Made by a program: the position numbers and the translations under genes | In this document: positions 16,454 to 24,043 of the stretch, piece by piece | How the letters are laid out: each line of letters starts with the position of its first letter | Numbering within the stretch: position 1 is the stretch's first letter | Notes under the pieces: model-generated | Database searches by the model: none | Seen by the model: the letters and a program-made list of their open reading frames with translations, nothing else | What the model was told of the DNA's origin: nothing | From: JADFRG01 sp046759305 | Lineage (GTDB): Bacteria; Chloroflexota; Anaerolineae; Anaerolineales; E44-bin32 | Length of the DNA: 36,299 bases | Assembly (NCBI GenBank): GCA_046759305.1 | Contig: JBHIBY010000022.1 | Span: forward strand, 1 to 36,299 | Reading direction: 5' to 3'

Positions 16454-17214
16454 GACAAGCTCACCGCGATCACAAGTACCGCTCCCATCAGAATTAAGAC
16501 TAGATAAGCGGCATCTAGCACACGAAAGTGCAGCGCCTCCATGTATGTCCTTTTCACACCGGGGGCACCGTAGGCGCGCGACTCGAGTGCTCTGGCCACT
16601 TGTTCGCTTTCACGGAACGAGCTCACCATCAATGCCACCAAGCTCGGTAACAGCGCGCGGGCTCGAGCAATCAGAGCGAGATCCTCAGGCATGAAGCCTC
16701 GGGCTCGCTGCGCATGATCGATCGTCTGATAAGTGTGACCAATGCTCGGAATGAAGCGCAGTGCTAGCGCCAAGGAGAGTCCCCAGGGATATGGCATTCC
16801 TATGCTGGTGAATCCACGCACAATGGCATGAGCTTGGGTCGTGAACAACCAAAGAAAGATCGCCAGCGCCATTGCGATTAACCGAAGGCCCAATACCGCC
16901 CCTTCCTCCAAACCACCCGCTGTGATGCGTACCAGTCCCCAAGTCCATAGTTCCGATCCCGACGGATAGAAGACGGCCCGGAGCAGGGCCATGACTACGC
17001 TCACAGGCAACACGGCACGGATGATGCTGATGGCTCGTTGGACCGGAATGTGCGCTGCGGTGTATAGGATGGATAGTCCAAGCAGCGCAGCCAGCATCAT
17101 CGGTATTTCCCGAATCGCTAGCAGCGTAGCAATTGAGGCCAACGCAAATGAGAGCTTTACGCGCGGATCGGCGCTGTGGATCCAGCTATCCTTCTGGACG
17201 TAGAAGTCATACAT
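16450..17214 (-). CDS. ECF transporter transmembrane component (EcfT)
   Basis: A membrane protein of 254 residues from ATG 17214, which starts 1 nt after the ATPase stop. GTG 17226 is an alternative that would overlap the ATPase. It begins YDFYVQKDSWIHSADPRVKL, the usual EcfT opening, has about five helices, and carries both coupling-helix signatures: AQRARG near residue 165 and ESRAYG near 210, the two short Ala-Arg-Gly-type motifs that contact the ATPases. It links ATP hydrolysis to toppling of the S component. Membership of a complete S-A-A-T operon makes the assignment firm. Confidence 0.92.
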   Translation of the reverse strand: MYDFYVQKDSWIHSADPRVKLSFALASIATLLAIREIPMMLAALLGLSILYTAAHIPVQRAISIIRAVLPVSVVMALLRAVFYPSGSELWTWGLVRITAGGLEEGAVLGLRLIAMALAIFLWLFTTQAHAIVRGFTSIGMPYPWGLSLALALRFIPSIGHTYQTIDHAQRARGFMPEDLALIARARALLPSLVALMVSSFRESEQVARALESRAYGAPGVKRTYMEALHFRVLDAAYLVLILMGAVLVIAVSLS

Positions 17215-17215
17215 C

Positions 17216-18013
17216 TTAGCGATCACTCAGAGCAGCGCATAGTGACTCAACAGTGAATTGCCCCAGCCCCAATAATTGCGCGAGCTCTATGACCTGCGGT
17301 GGCCGAATCTGAGAACTAGCCAGAAGTTCTTGATCAGTCAAGATCTGCAGAGTTTCGTCCTCCGCTGCCACGATCCCGTCCTTCATGAGTGCCAACTTGT
17401 GAGCGTAGCGTGCTACAAGCCGCATATCGTGTGTGATGAGCAACACGCTGTGCCCAGCTCGATGCCTGGCACGGACGATGTTCATAAGGGCGATCGCCTT
17501 GCCCCAGTCCAAACCCAGGGTCGGTTCGTCAAGGATCAGCGCTTTGGGCCGAGCGGCTATCGCAGCCGCCACGCTGATTGAGCGTCGTGTGCCGAAGTCC
17601 AGGCTTGCTGGGCCTCGTTTGGCTGTCTCAGCGAGGCCGAATTCGCGCAATGTCTCTCTAACGACGTCGCTCACCTCGGTCTCAGACTTGCCCTGATAGC
17701 GCGGTCCGCTCGCGAGCTCTTCTTCCACCGTCGGGCTGAAAAGCATGTGATCCGGGTTTTGGAACACATACCCTACGTCGTGCGCCAGCTCGCCTGTGGA
17801 TCGCTTCCCGATGCTGGCACCATCATGCATGATGGTCCCGTGTTCGGGCCGCAACAAACCATTAAGGTGCTTGGCGAGTGTCGACTTACCTGAACCGTTT
17901 TGACCGATGATCGCCAAGAATTCGCCTGGCTCGACAATGAGATTCGCCCCGCGCAGCGCAGGCTCATGGTCTGGATAAGAGAACCACACATCATCGGCGT
18001 GAAGGCGGATCAA
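17216..18013 (-). CDS. ECF transporter ATPase with degenerate signature
   Basis: A 265-residue ABC ATPase, second of the pair. Walker A GQNGSGKST, Q-loop region VGYVFQNPDHMLFSPTVEEELASG, Walker B KALILDEPTLGLDW and switch His ITHDMRLVA are intact. The ABC signature, normally LSGGQ/E followed by R-V-A, reads SLDFGTRRSISVAAAIA: the first Ser-Gly pair is altered. The residue after LGLD is Trp rather than Pro. Altered signatures can make one of two composite ATP sites slow. It overlaps the upstream ATPase gene by ATGA and leads into EcfT with a 1-nt gap. Confidence 0.92.
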   Translation of the reverse strand: MIRLHADDVWFSYPDHEPALRGANLIVEPGEFLAIIGQNGSGKSTLAKHLNGLLRPEHGTIMHDGASIGKRSTGELAHDVGYVFQNPDHMLFSPTVEEELASGPRYQGKSETEVSDVVRETLREFGLAETAKRGPASLDFGTRRSISVAAAIAARPKALILDEPTLGLDWGKAIALMNIVRARHRAGHSVLLITHDMRLVARYAHKLALMKDGIVAAEDETLQILTDQELLASSQIRPPQVIELAQLLGLGQFTVESLCAALSDR

Positions 18014-18915
18014 CTGACCTGCTCCGCCTCAATAGCGCGCGCTGCTTCCTCCAGCCGAGTGAACCGAAACCGGCTCCCATTGCCCCTGAGGTTGAGGCAA
18101 TGTGCCAGCTCGCTCACCTGCGGCGGACGCACTCCAAGCGCCCTCAACGCGTCTACCTGCCTGAAGACCCCCTCTGGCGGTCCGGCGATTGCAACCTGTC
18201 CGCCGTCGATCACGAGGATTCGATCAGCACACTCCGCTGCACGCTCCCCGTCCTGCGTGACCATAATCACGGTGTGGTTGCCCTTTAGGTGTTTGATTAT
18301 GTCAAATACTTCTGTGGCACCTTCCGGGTCCAGACTGGCAGTAGGTTCGTCCAGCACAAGAATCGGTGAGGCCATTGCTAGCAATGCGGCGATGCCGACC
18401 CGCTGCTTCTCGCCTCCTGACAATTCTGCTGGGGATCGGTTGCGGCAACCAGTCATGCCGATAAGTTCCAAGGCCCAGTCTACTCGCCGGCTGATTTCGT
18501 TTGGAGGAACCCCGAGATTTTCCAACCCGAATGCCAACTCGCGCTCTACGGTGGCTCCAAGGAACTGAGTTTCAGGATCCTGAAATCCCACTCCAACGAG
18601 ACGGGCTAGCTCGGCGACCGGCACCCGCTTGGTATCTAGTCCGTCTACAAGAACCTGGCCACGAATCCGCCCGCCGGTAGATTGGGGCACGCTTCCATTG
18701 AGCGCCAGCGCTAATGTCGATTTTCCTGCCCCGCTGGCGCCCATGAGACACATGAATTCGCCGGGTTCAATCTGAAAATCGATCCCCCGCAGCACCCATT
18801 CGGCGTGCGGGCGTTCTTTGTTTCGCGCTGACCTCCAATCAAAATCCGCAGGAGCTGATTCCTGCGGATAGGAGTACCAGAGGTCCCGGACCTCGACGAT
18901 TGGTCGTACGCTCAT
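18010..18915 (-). CDS. ECF transporter ATPase
   Basis: A 301-residue ABC ATPase with fully canonical motifs: Walker A GASGAGKST, Q-loop VGVGFQDPETQFLGATVERELAFGLEN (the Q-loop and following helix typical of ECF ATPases), signature AELSGGEKQRVGIAALL, Walker B PILVLDEPTASLDP, and switch His replaced by Gln in VTQDGERA. That Gln at the switch position is unusual, since catalysis normally uses His; the second ATPase keeps His but has a poor signature. The two may therefore form one good and one poor composite site. The N-terminal 25 residues are an insertion rich in charged residues. It follows EcfS by 24 nt. Confidence 0.92.
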   Translation of the reverse strand: MSVRPIVEVRDLWYSYPQESAPADFDWRSARNKERPHAEWVLRGIDFQIEPGEFMCLMGASGAGKSTLALALNGSVPQSTGGRIRGQVLVDGLDTKRVPVAELARLVGVGFQDPETQFLGATVERELAFGLENLGVPPNEISRRVDWALELIGMTGCRNRSPAELSGGEKQRVGIAALLAMASPILVLDEPTASLDPEGATEVFDIIKHLKGNHTVIMVTQDGERAAECADRILVIDGGQVAIAGPPEGVFRQVDALRALGVRPPQVSELAHCLNLRGNGSRFRFTRLEEAARAIEAEQVS

Positions 18916-18939
18916 GAGTGAGGGAGCAGTCGGCTTCGC

Positions 18940-19461
18940 TTAGACCTCTTCGAAGGTGGGGTCTTCGGCCAGATCCTCGATCCGAGGATACACATACTTC
19001 ACGACACCGAATAACACAAGGCCAAAGAAGCCGAATCCAACCTGAATAAGATTGAGCGAAAGCTCCCCGATTGCACCCGGTAGGCCGAAGCCATACACGG
19101 TGGCTTCACCAAAGAAGTAAATGGCTACCTGAGCAGCTCCCCCCACGATGAGTCCGAAAATCATCCCGATGAGCCCCTTCTTCCATGCTAGCAAGCCGAT
19201 TATTAGTCCGGTGGCACCGTGCGCAAGAAGTGTGAGGGGAGCAAACGAGCCAAATCCGCCGAATAGATCCGCGAGCGCCGCGCCGACTCCAGCCGATACT
19301 GCACCGATCGCCGGCCCAAACGCTACAGCCAAGAACGCTTCAGCGATTACCCCCAGATGCCAAAACCCGCCGGTGGCGGGAATTGGAATCTTCACAACAC
19401 TGACCATCACTGTGACGATCGCGATGCTGATAGCAGTAACCGATACTCTGCGAGCGCTCAT
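18940..19461 (-). CDS. ECF transporter S component (substrate unknown)
   Basis: A 173-residue membrane protein with about five to six helices and the pattern of ECF substrate-binding proteins: IPIPATGGFWHLGVIAEAFLAVAFGPAIGAVSAGVGAALADLFGGF, then GLIIGLLAWKKGLIGMIFGLIVGG. The short length and G/A-rich helices match ECF_trnsprt/ThiW-like families. It is the first gene of a five-gene operon with its own dedicated ATPases and EcfT (group I). Candidate substrates are thiamine or its hydroxymethylpyrimidine precursor, given the AIR-synthase-like enzyme at the operon end, but this is inference. There is no TPP riboswitch upstream. Confidence 0.85.
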   Translation of the reverse strand: MSARRVSVTAISIAIVTVMVSVVKIPIPATGGFWHLGVIAEAFLAVAFGPAIGAVSAGVGAALADLFGGFGSFAPLTLLAHGATGLIIGLLAWKKGLIGMIFGLIVGGAAQVAIYFFGEATVYGFGLPGAIGELSLNLIQVGFGFFGLVLFGVVKYVYPRIEDLAEDPTFEEV

Positions 19462-19609
19462 GGCGAGTCGATTGTACCCTAGGCATGATCGCCCTTAGGC
19501 AAGGAAACAAGGCATAAATACGCCGCGAAGGCCCGAAAAAGGCCCACATGGTAAAATCGCTCACCCTATCGGTTCGCGTAGAAACGAAGCTGATATTGCT
19601 GGAAACTAG
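19462..19609. promoter_or_regulatory. Divergent promoter region, ECF operon and GNAT operon
   Basis: 148 bp. On the plus strand TGGTAAAATC (19549-19558) resembles an extended -10 for the GNAT/R3H/tmk operon. On the minus strand TACAAT sits nine bases before the EcfS ATG, which would make that transcript leaderless or nearly so. No clear -35 was found on either strand. GGCC flanking TTTTTCG (minus strand) could form only a 4-bp stem. No riboswitch core was recognised. Confidence 0.35.
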
Positions 19610-20551
19610 ATGATTCGAGAATTGGATTGGCGAGACCTCCCACTGCTGCATCGAGTGCGGGACCGCGGGCTGTGTCCGGACTCTCAACTGGCCTTTACCC
19701 GTGGCGCACACGCCATGCAGAATGCCTTGCTAGACCCCTTTATCCCAGGCAAATCCGCAGTCACGCTCGTGTCGCGCAACGGTGATATTGAAGCCGTCGG
19801 CCAGTGCATTTACCGCTCGGACGCTCCAAACGCGCGTCTCTCTTTCTTCGGTCCTGAAGAGGCCTTGGATCACGACCGGGGTCTCGAACTCCTCGAATCG
19901 TTGGCAGTTGCAGTGGGGGAGCACGGAGCGCCGAACCTTGTGGCTGAAGTGGATGAGCGCAGCGAGGCATTTGAGCGCCTCCGCTCAGCAGGATTTGCCA
20001 TTTATGCTCGGCAGAGGATCTGGCGGCTTGAAGAGCCCGAGCAAGAGTTCGAACACACGGAAGGCGATGCATGGCGCGTGGAGAACTCCAAGGACTCTAG
20101 CGCCGCACAGAGCCTGTATCACAACATCGTCCCGGGGTTGGTTCAGCAAGTCGAACCTCCACCGACCCGACCCGGTCACAACCTTGTTTACTGGCGCAAT
20201 GGAGAACTCTTAGGCCTTCTAGACATCGAGCGCGGCTCGCTCGGCACATGGGTACAGCCGTATTTTCATCCGGCGGCTGAGGGCTTCCAGGGGTTGCTCG
20301 GCGAGTACCTCAGAGAGGTTCCGACCGATCGCCCCGTATACGTATGCGTCCGTTCTTATCAGAGCTGGATGAGTAGACCACTGGAGCGTTTGTGGTTTGA
20401 ACCGTCTGTCGATCAGGCGGTTATGGTCAAGCGCTTAGCAATAGGAGTTCGCAGACAGGTCGCGAGCCCGCTTCCGGCAGTCGAAGGAACCTTCCCGGAA
20501 CCAACTGCACCGATTGCCCGGATCGAGGATCCGGCCGGTGCAACCAAATGA
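19610..20551 (+). CDS. GNAT-fold acetyltransferase-like protein
   Basis: A 313-residue cytosolic protein. The first 150 residues resemble a GNAT fold (IRELDWRDLPLLHRVRDRG, LLESLAVAVGEHGAPNLVAEVDERSEAFERLRSAGFAIYARQRIW). A second, weaker repeat follows (VYWRNGELLGLLDIERG, PVYVCVRSYQSWMSRPLERLWFEPS), so it may be a tandem or degenerate GNAT. The usual R/Q-x-x-G-x-G/A acetyl-CoA loop is not obvious, so catalysis is doubtful. It overlaps the R3H ATPase gene by ATGA and heads that operon, so a shared role in nucleic acid or spore-like/cell-cycle biology is possible. Substrate unknown. Confidence 0.72.
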   Translation: MIRELDWRDLPLLHRVRDRGLCPDSQLAFTRGAHAMQNALLDPFIPGKSAVTLVSRNGDIEAVGQCIYRSDAPNARLSFFGPEEALDHDRGLELLESLAVAVGEHGAPNLVAEVDERSEAFERLRSAGFAIYARQRIWRLEEPEQEFEHTEGDAWRVENSKDSSAAQSLYHNIVPGLVQQVEPPPTRPGHNLVYWRNGELLGLLDIERGSLGTWVQPYFHPAAEGFQGLLGEYLREVPTDRPVYVCVRSYQSWMSRPLERLWFEPSVDQAVMVKRLAIGVRRQVASPLPAVEGTFPEPTAPIARIEDPAGATK

Positions 20552-22143
20552 CCGGAAGACGCATCACTGACGATCTGGACACATTGCGTCGTGTCCTACC
20601 TCCCCATATCACTGACAAATTATCCGAGATAAATCGGCCCGACGATCTGCTCGAGGTCATCCTGGATATCGGGCGTGTCCCTACTGCCCGCTATGTGGAC
20701 GACGAGGTTACGCTAAGCGGCAAGGAGGTCATCTGGGATGACCTTGACTATGTCGTCGAGCGCATCGGCGACTTTGACGCCGATAACCGAGCAGGTATCG
20801 AGCGTACACTGCATCGCATCTCGGCCATCCGCAACCGACATGGTCGCATCGTCGGTCTGACCTGCCGGGTGGGCCGCGCGGTGTACGGCACGATCGATAT
20901 CATTCAGGATTTGATCAACAGCGGCGAAAGCCTGCTGCTGCTCGGCCGGCCAGGGGTGGGCAAAACCACGATGCTGCGCGAGGCAGCGCGCATTTTGGCC
21001 GATGAGCGGCGTGTGGTCATCGTTGACACATCAAACGAGATCGCCGGCGATGGAGATGTCCCCCATCCTGCAATCGGGCGCGCGCGCCGCATGCAGGTTC
21101 GCAAGCCAAGCCTGCAGCACGAGGTCATGATTGAGGCCGTAGAGAACCACAACCCTGAAGTGATCGTGATCGATGAGATCGGACGGGAGCTGGAAGCAGT
21201 AGCTGCCCGCACCATAGCCGAACGAGGCGTACAGCTCGTTGGGACCGCTCACGGGAACACACTTGAGAATTTGCTACTGAATCCCACGCTGTCGGATCTG
21301 GTAGGCGGTATCGAATCGGTCACCTTATCTGACGAGGAGGCACGCCGCCGCGGCACGCAGAAGACAGTGCTAGAGCGCCGAGCAGCGCCAACCTTCGATG
21401 TTCTGATCGAGATCCAGGATCGCGAAAAACTTGCCGTACACCATGATGTCTCAGCTGCGGTGGACGCGCTGCTGCGCAATTTGCCGCCCCCTATGGAAGA
21501 GCGCTTCCGTGATGAGGCGGGTGACATCCAAATCAAGAAGCTCAACTCGGAGGCGACCTCAGCTCGCCGAGGCCCTAGCGGATACCGCCGGCAGTCGGGG
21601 CTGCCAAGCGCTCGTCCCCCTGAAGAATCATCGCTTCCATTCGCAGCCGCAACTCCCAGACTCCCTGGAGAACCGCTAGCGACCATCCGCATTTACCCCT
21701 ACGGAGTCGCCCGCAACCGCCTGCGCCAAGCAGCCAAGCGCGTCCACGTTCCGGCTCTAATTGCAGACGACATTGGTCAGGCGGATGTGATGGTTACCCT
21801 CCGTTCTTACTATCGCAGGCATCGCAAATTGATCGCCGATGCAGAAAATCGACGTCTGCCGATCTACGTGCTGCGCGCAAACACTGTTGGGCAGATGGAA
21901 AGTTTTCTGGTTGACCTATTTGGGCTGGATTTAGAGCCGGCGGGCGATCCCAGCCTGGCACAGGGCGCACGAGATGCACAGCTGGCCATAGACAAGGTGC
22001 TGAACGGGGCTCGTTCTGTGGATCTCAACCCGGCCACCTCCTATGTGCGGCGACAGCAGCACGAAATGGCCCGCCAAGCCGATTTGGTCTCCCACTCCTA
22101 TGGCAAAGAACCTCGGCGGCGGGTCAGGATCTTTCGCGATTGA
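20548..22143 (+). CDS. R3H-domain AAA ATPase (SpoIIIAA-like)
   Basis: A 531-residue nucleic-acid-associated ATPase. After an N-terminal module (about 1-125) related to SpoIIIAA, Walker A is GRPGVGKTT (133-141), followed by VVIVDTSNEIAGDG and Walker B VIVIDEIGRELEA, then GVQLVGTAHGNTLE. This is the P-loop arrangement of the stage III/R3H protein family. A linker of about 70 residues precedes a central region (TIRIYPYGVARNRLRQAAK) and a C-terminal R3H motif ending RRQQHEMARQADLVSHSYGKEPRRRVRIF, which binds single-stranded nucleic acids. Its function is unknown; it overlaps the GNAT and tmk genes by 4 nt on either side. Confidence 0.92.
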   Translation: MTGRRITDDLDTLRRVLPPHITDKLSEINRPDDLLEVILDIGRVPTARYVDDEVTLSGKEVIWDDLDYVVERIGDFDADNRAGIERTLHRISAIRNRHGRIVGLTCRVGRAVYGTIDIIQDLINSGESLLLLGRPGVGKTTMLREAARILADERRVVIVDTSNEIAGDGDVPHPAIGRARRMQVRKPSLQHEVMIEAVENHNPEVIVIDEIGRELEAVAARTIAERGVQLVGTAHGNTLENLLLNPTLSDLVGGIESVTLSDEEARRRGTQKTVLERRAAPTFDVLIEIQDREKLAVHHDVSAAVDALLRNLPPPMEERFRDEAGDIQIKKLNSEATSARRGPSGYRRQSGLPSARPPEESSLPFAAATPRLPGEPLATIRIYPYGVARNRLRQAAKRVHVPALIADDIGQADVMVTLRSYYRRHRKLIADAENRRLPIYVLRANTVGQMESFLVDLFGLDLEPAGDPSLAQGARDAQLAIDKVLNGARSVDLNPATSYVRRQQHEMARQADLVSHSYGKEPRRRVRIFRD

Positions 22144-22760
22144 GCTTTTTTGTAACCCTTGAAGGCCCCGAAGGGGGCGGCAAATCCACCCAGGCCAAGC
22201 AATTGGCCGATCACCTCAAAAGCCAGGGGCAGGATGTGCTATTCACCCGAGAACCCGGTGGCACAGAGATCGGCGACCAGATCCGACACGTGATCATGTC
22301 ACTCGAGAACAAGACCATGAGCCCCGAAGCGGAGTTTCTCTTGTTTTCTGCCTCGCGGGCACAGGTGGTGCGAGAACTCATCCAACCTCATCTCGAACGT
22401 GGTGGCCTGGTTGTTTGCGATCGCTTTTACGACTCATCGCTCGCGTACCAAGGCTATGGCCACGAGCTCGATCTGAAACTACTCCGCACCATTACCGAGT
22501 TCGTTACGGGTGGTACGGCGCCCGACTTGACCATCCTGCTCGATCTCACGAGCGAACTGGGACTTGAACGCCGCAGGCAGGACGGTCACTGGAACCGCCT
22601 GGACGATTACGATTTGGAATTCCATGAGCGCGTTCGGGAAGGCTACCTGAAGCTGGCAGACGCTGAACCGGATCGTTGGGTCGCGATCGATGCCGCCCAG
22701 ACGGAGCATGAGATTCAGGAACAGATTAGAGAAGTTGTAGCGAAACGTTTAGCAGTTTAA
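22140..22760 (+). CDS. tmk: Thymidylate kinase
   Basis: A 206-residue enzyme phosphorylating dTMP to dTDP with ATP. P-loop GPEGGGKST, DRX motif in VVCDRFYDSSLAYQGYG, LID region RRRQDGHWNRLDDYDLEFHERVREGY, and the C-terminal DRWVAIDA are all present; length is typical. The start is TTG overlapping the previous stop (TTGA), so expression is coupled to the R3H gene. Such linkage of tmk to an R3H ATPase recurs in Chloroflexota-type genomes, from general knowledge. Confidence 0.96.
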   Translation: MSFFVTLEGPEGGGKSTQAKQLADHLKSQGQDVLFTREPGGTEIGDQIRHVIMSLENKTMSPEAEFLLFSASRAQVVRELIQPHLERGGLVVCDRFYDSSLAYQGYGHELDLKLLRTITEFVTGGTAPDLTILLDLTSELGLERRRQDGHWNRLDDYDLEFHERVREGYLKLADAEPDRWVAIDAAQTEHEIQEQIREVVAKRLAV

Positions 22761-22766
22761 CGCACA

Positions 22767-22790
22767 GTGCGCTCGCCTAATTGAGCGTAC
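22767..22790. terminator. Stem-loop between convergent tmk and zinc-ribbon genes
   Basis: GTGCGCTC (22767-22774) pairs with GAGCGTAC (22783-22790) over eight bases including one G-U, with an 8-nt loop. It lies six bases past the tmk stop and before the convergent gene's end. No T-run follows on either strand, so it may only weakly terminate. Confidence 0.35.
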
Positions 22791-22816
22791 GATTGATCGC
22801 AAATCCCCAAAATCTC

Positions 22817-23197
22817 TTAGAAACCGAGGTCGTCTCCACCACCGAGATCTGGCATATCCTTTTCAATTTGCTCGGGATCCTCGCCAGCCTCCAAGCGATC
22901 AACCACTTCGTCGAATTCCGCTGGCATTTCCTCTCCGAGCTCATTCCCCATCTTGCGCATCATCTTGGCCATGGACTTCGGGTCGTTCTCGTCGAAATCC
23001 CCCCAGCTGGTCGGGTCGGAGAGGTCCTCTAGCCGCGAGTCTTCCGATTTGGCGATCCGGATTCGGCCAATGATTCGTTTCAGATTGTTGCTCCCACAAT
23101 GTGGGCACTCGACAGGCGAGTGGCCATACTCTTCGTAGGTTTGATAGATAGCAGATCGCTTGCTGCAATTGGAACAGCGGTAGTCGTAGCTAGGCAT
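22817..23197 (-). CDS. FmdB-type zinc ribbon protein
   Basis: A 126-residue small protein starting MPSYDYRCSNC, with Cys8/Cys11 and Cys31/Cys34 (CPHCGS) forming a zinc ribbon, the typical opening of FmdB/CxxC_CxxC_SSSS regulators. The remaining 85 residues are acidic and rich in Met/Lys/Asp (KSMAKMMRKMGNELGEEMPAEFDEVVDRLEAGEDPEQIEKDMPDL) and look helical. This class has unknown function, possibly transcription or protein interaction. It is divergent from gmk with a shared promoter region of 42 bp. Confidence 0.9.
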   Translation of the reverse strand: MPSYDYRCSNCSKRSAIYQTYEEYGHSPVECPHCGSNNLKRIIGRIRIAKSEDSRLEDLSDPTSWGDFDENDPKSMAKMMRKMGNELGEEMPAEFDEVVDRLEAGEDPEQIEKDMPDLGGGDDLGF

Positions 23198-23217
23198 CGC
23201 GGTCTCCAGCGATTGGG

Positions 23218-23225
23218 ATTATACT
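23218..23225. promoter_or_regulatory. Opposed overlapping -10 hexamers (fmdB-type / gmk)
   Basis: The 8 bp ATTATACT reads TATAAT on the minus strand (23218-23223) and TATACT on the plus strand (23220-23225). The minus-strand start codon is 20 nt away, the gmk GTG 14 nt away. No good -35 was found on either strand. The arrangement fits a bidirectional promoter with very short leaders. Confidence 0.5.
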
Positions 23226-23239
23226 CAGCGCCCGCAACC

Positions 23240-23845
23240 GTGATCGAGCAACCCACTGCGCCGCTTCTGGTCGTAATTTCCGGCCCCTCCGGAGTCGGTA
23301 AGGACACCGTACTGGACCATATGAAACAGCGCGGGCTGCCGTTCCATTTTGTAGTTACCGCGACTACTCGCCCCCAGCGCCCCGGCGAAGTTGAAGGAGA
23401 AGACTACTTCTTTGTCGAGGAGAAGAAGTTCCTCGATATGATCGAAAAAGGCGAATTGATCGAGCACGCCCTCGTTTACAACGACCATAAAGGCGTCCCA
23501 CGGCAGCAGGTCCGAGAAGCCATGGAGAGCGGACAGGACGTTGTTATGCGGGTGGACGTGCAGGGAGCCAAGACGATCCGAGCGCTGGCGCCCGAGGCTC
23601 TGCTGATCTTTTTGACCGCCCGCGATGAGGAGGAACTTGCTCGTCGTCTTCGGAAGCGCCGCACCGAGTCGGAAGCCGATTTACGGCTCAGGCTTGAAAC
23701 GGCTAATGAGGAACTCGGATATCTAGATGTATTTGACTACGCTGTTTTGAACGCGGATTCGCAGGTCGAAACGACCGTTGATACCATCCTGGCCATCATC
23801 GAAGCCGAGCATCATCGTGTTGACCCCCGACGCGTGGAGCTTTAG
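23240..23845 (+). CDS. gmk: Guanylate kinase
   Basis: A 201-residue cytosolic kinase converting GMP to GDP. The P-loop is GPSGVGKDT, where Asp replaces the usual Gly/Ser; TATTRPQRPGEVEGEDYFFVEEKKF binds GMP, and RRLRKRRTESEADLRLRLETA is the lid. The reading frame is open into the divergent gene (from 23099), but the GTG at 23240 immediately precedes the conserved core IEQPTAPLLVVISG, giving the usual length. A TATACT lies 14 nt upstream. Confidence 0.94.
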   Translation: MIEQPTAPLLVVISGPSGVGKDTVLDHMKQRGLPFHFVVTATTRPQRPGEVEGEDYFFVEEKKFLDMIEKGELIEHALVYNDHKGVPRQQVREAMESGQDVVMRVDVQGAKTIRALAPEALLIFLTARDEEELARRLRKRRTESEADLRLRLETANEELGYLDVFDYAVLNADSQVETTVDTILAIIEAEHHRVDPRRVEL

Positions 23846-23973
23846 CTCGCAGTCATTTCCATCGGATGTGCAATTACTAGCCCGGTCACCGCTCACAAGT
23901 TGGAACGCAGGAGATGTGACATCCTTAAGGCCACAAAATGTCTAAGGGACTATTCTCCTCAAAGCCAACCGTT

Positions 23974-23982
23974 TGCTAGAAT
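23974..23982 (+). promoter_or_regulatory. Candidate extended -10 upstream of ferredoxin-NADP reductase
   Basis: TTGCTAGAAT, containing TG-n-TAGAAT, lies 61 nt before the reductase ATG. It is in a 198-bp gap after gmk that has no gene. A clear -35 is absent, which an extended -10 could compensate. Confidence 0.35.
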
Positions 23983-24043
23983 CATGAACTGGGAACGATT
24001 TGCCGGTTATTCCACGCATCCTTCTAGGAATTAACTGGATCTA

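Noticed and set aside
18100..19600. TPP or other vitamin riboswitch before the ECF operon
   Set aside because: I read the upstream region on the minus strand and found none of the conserved CUGAGA/ACCUGA core of TPP riboswitches.
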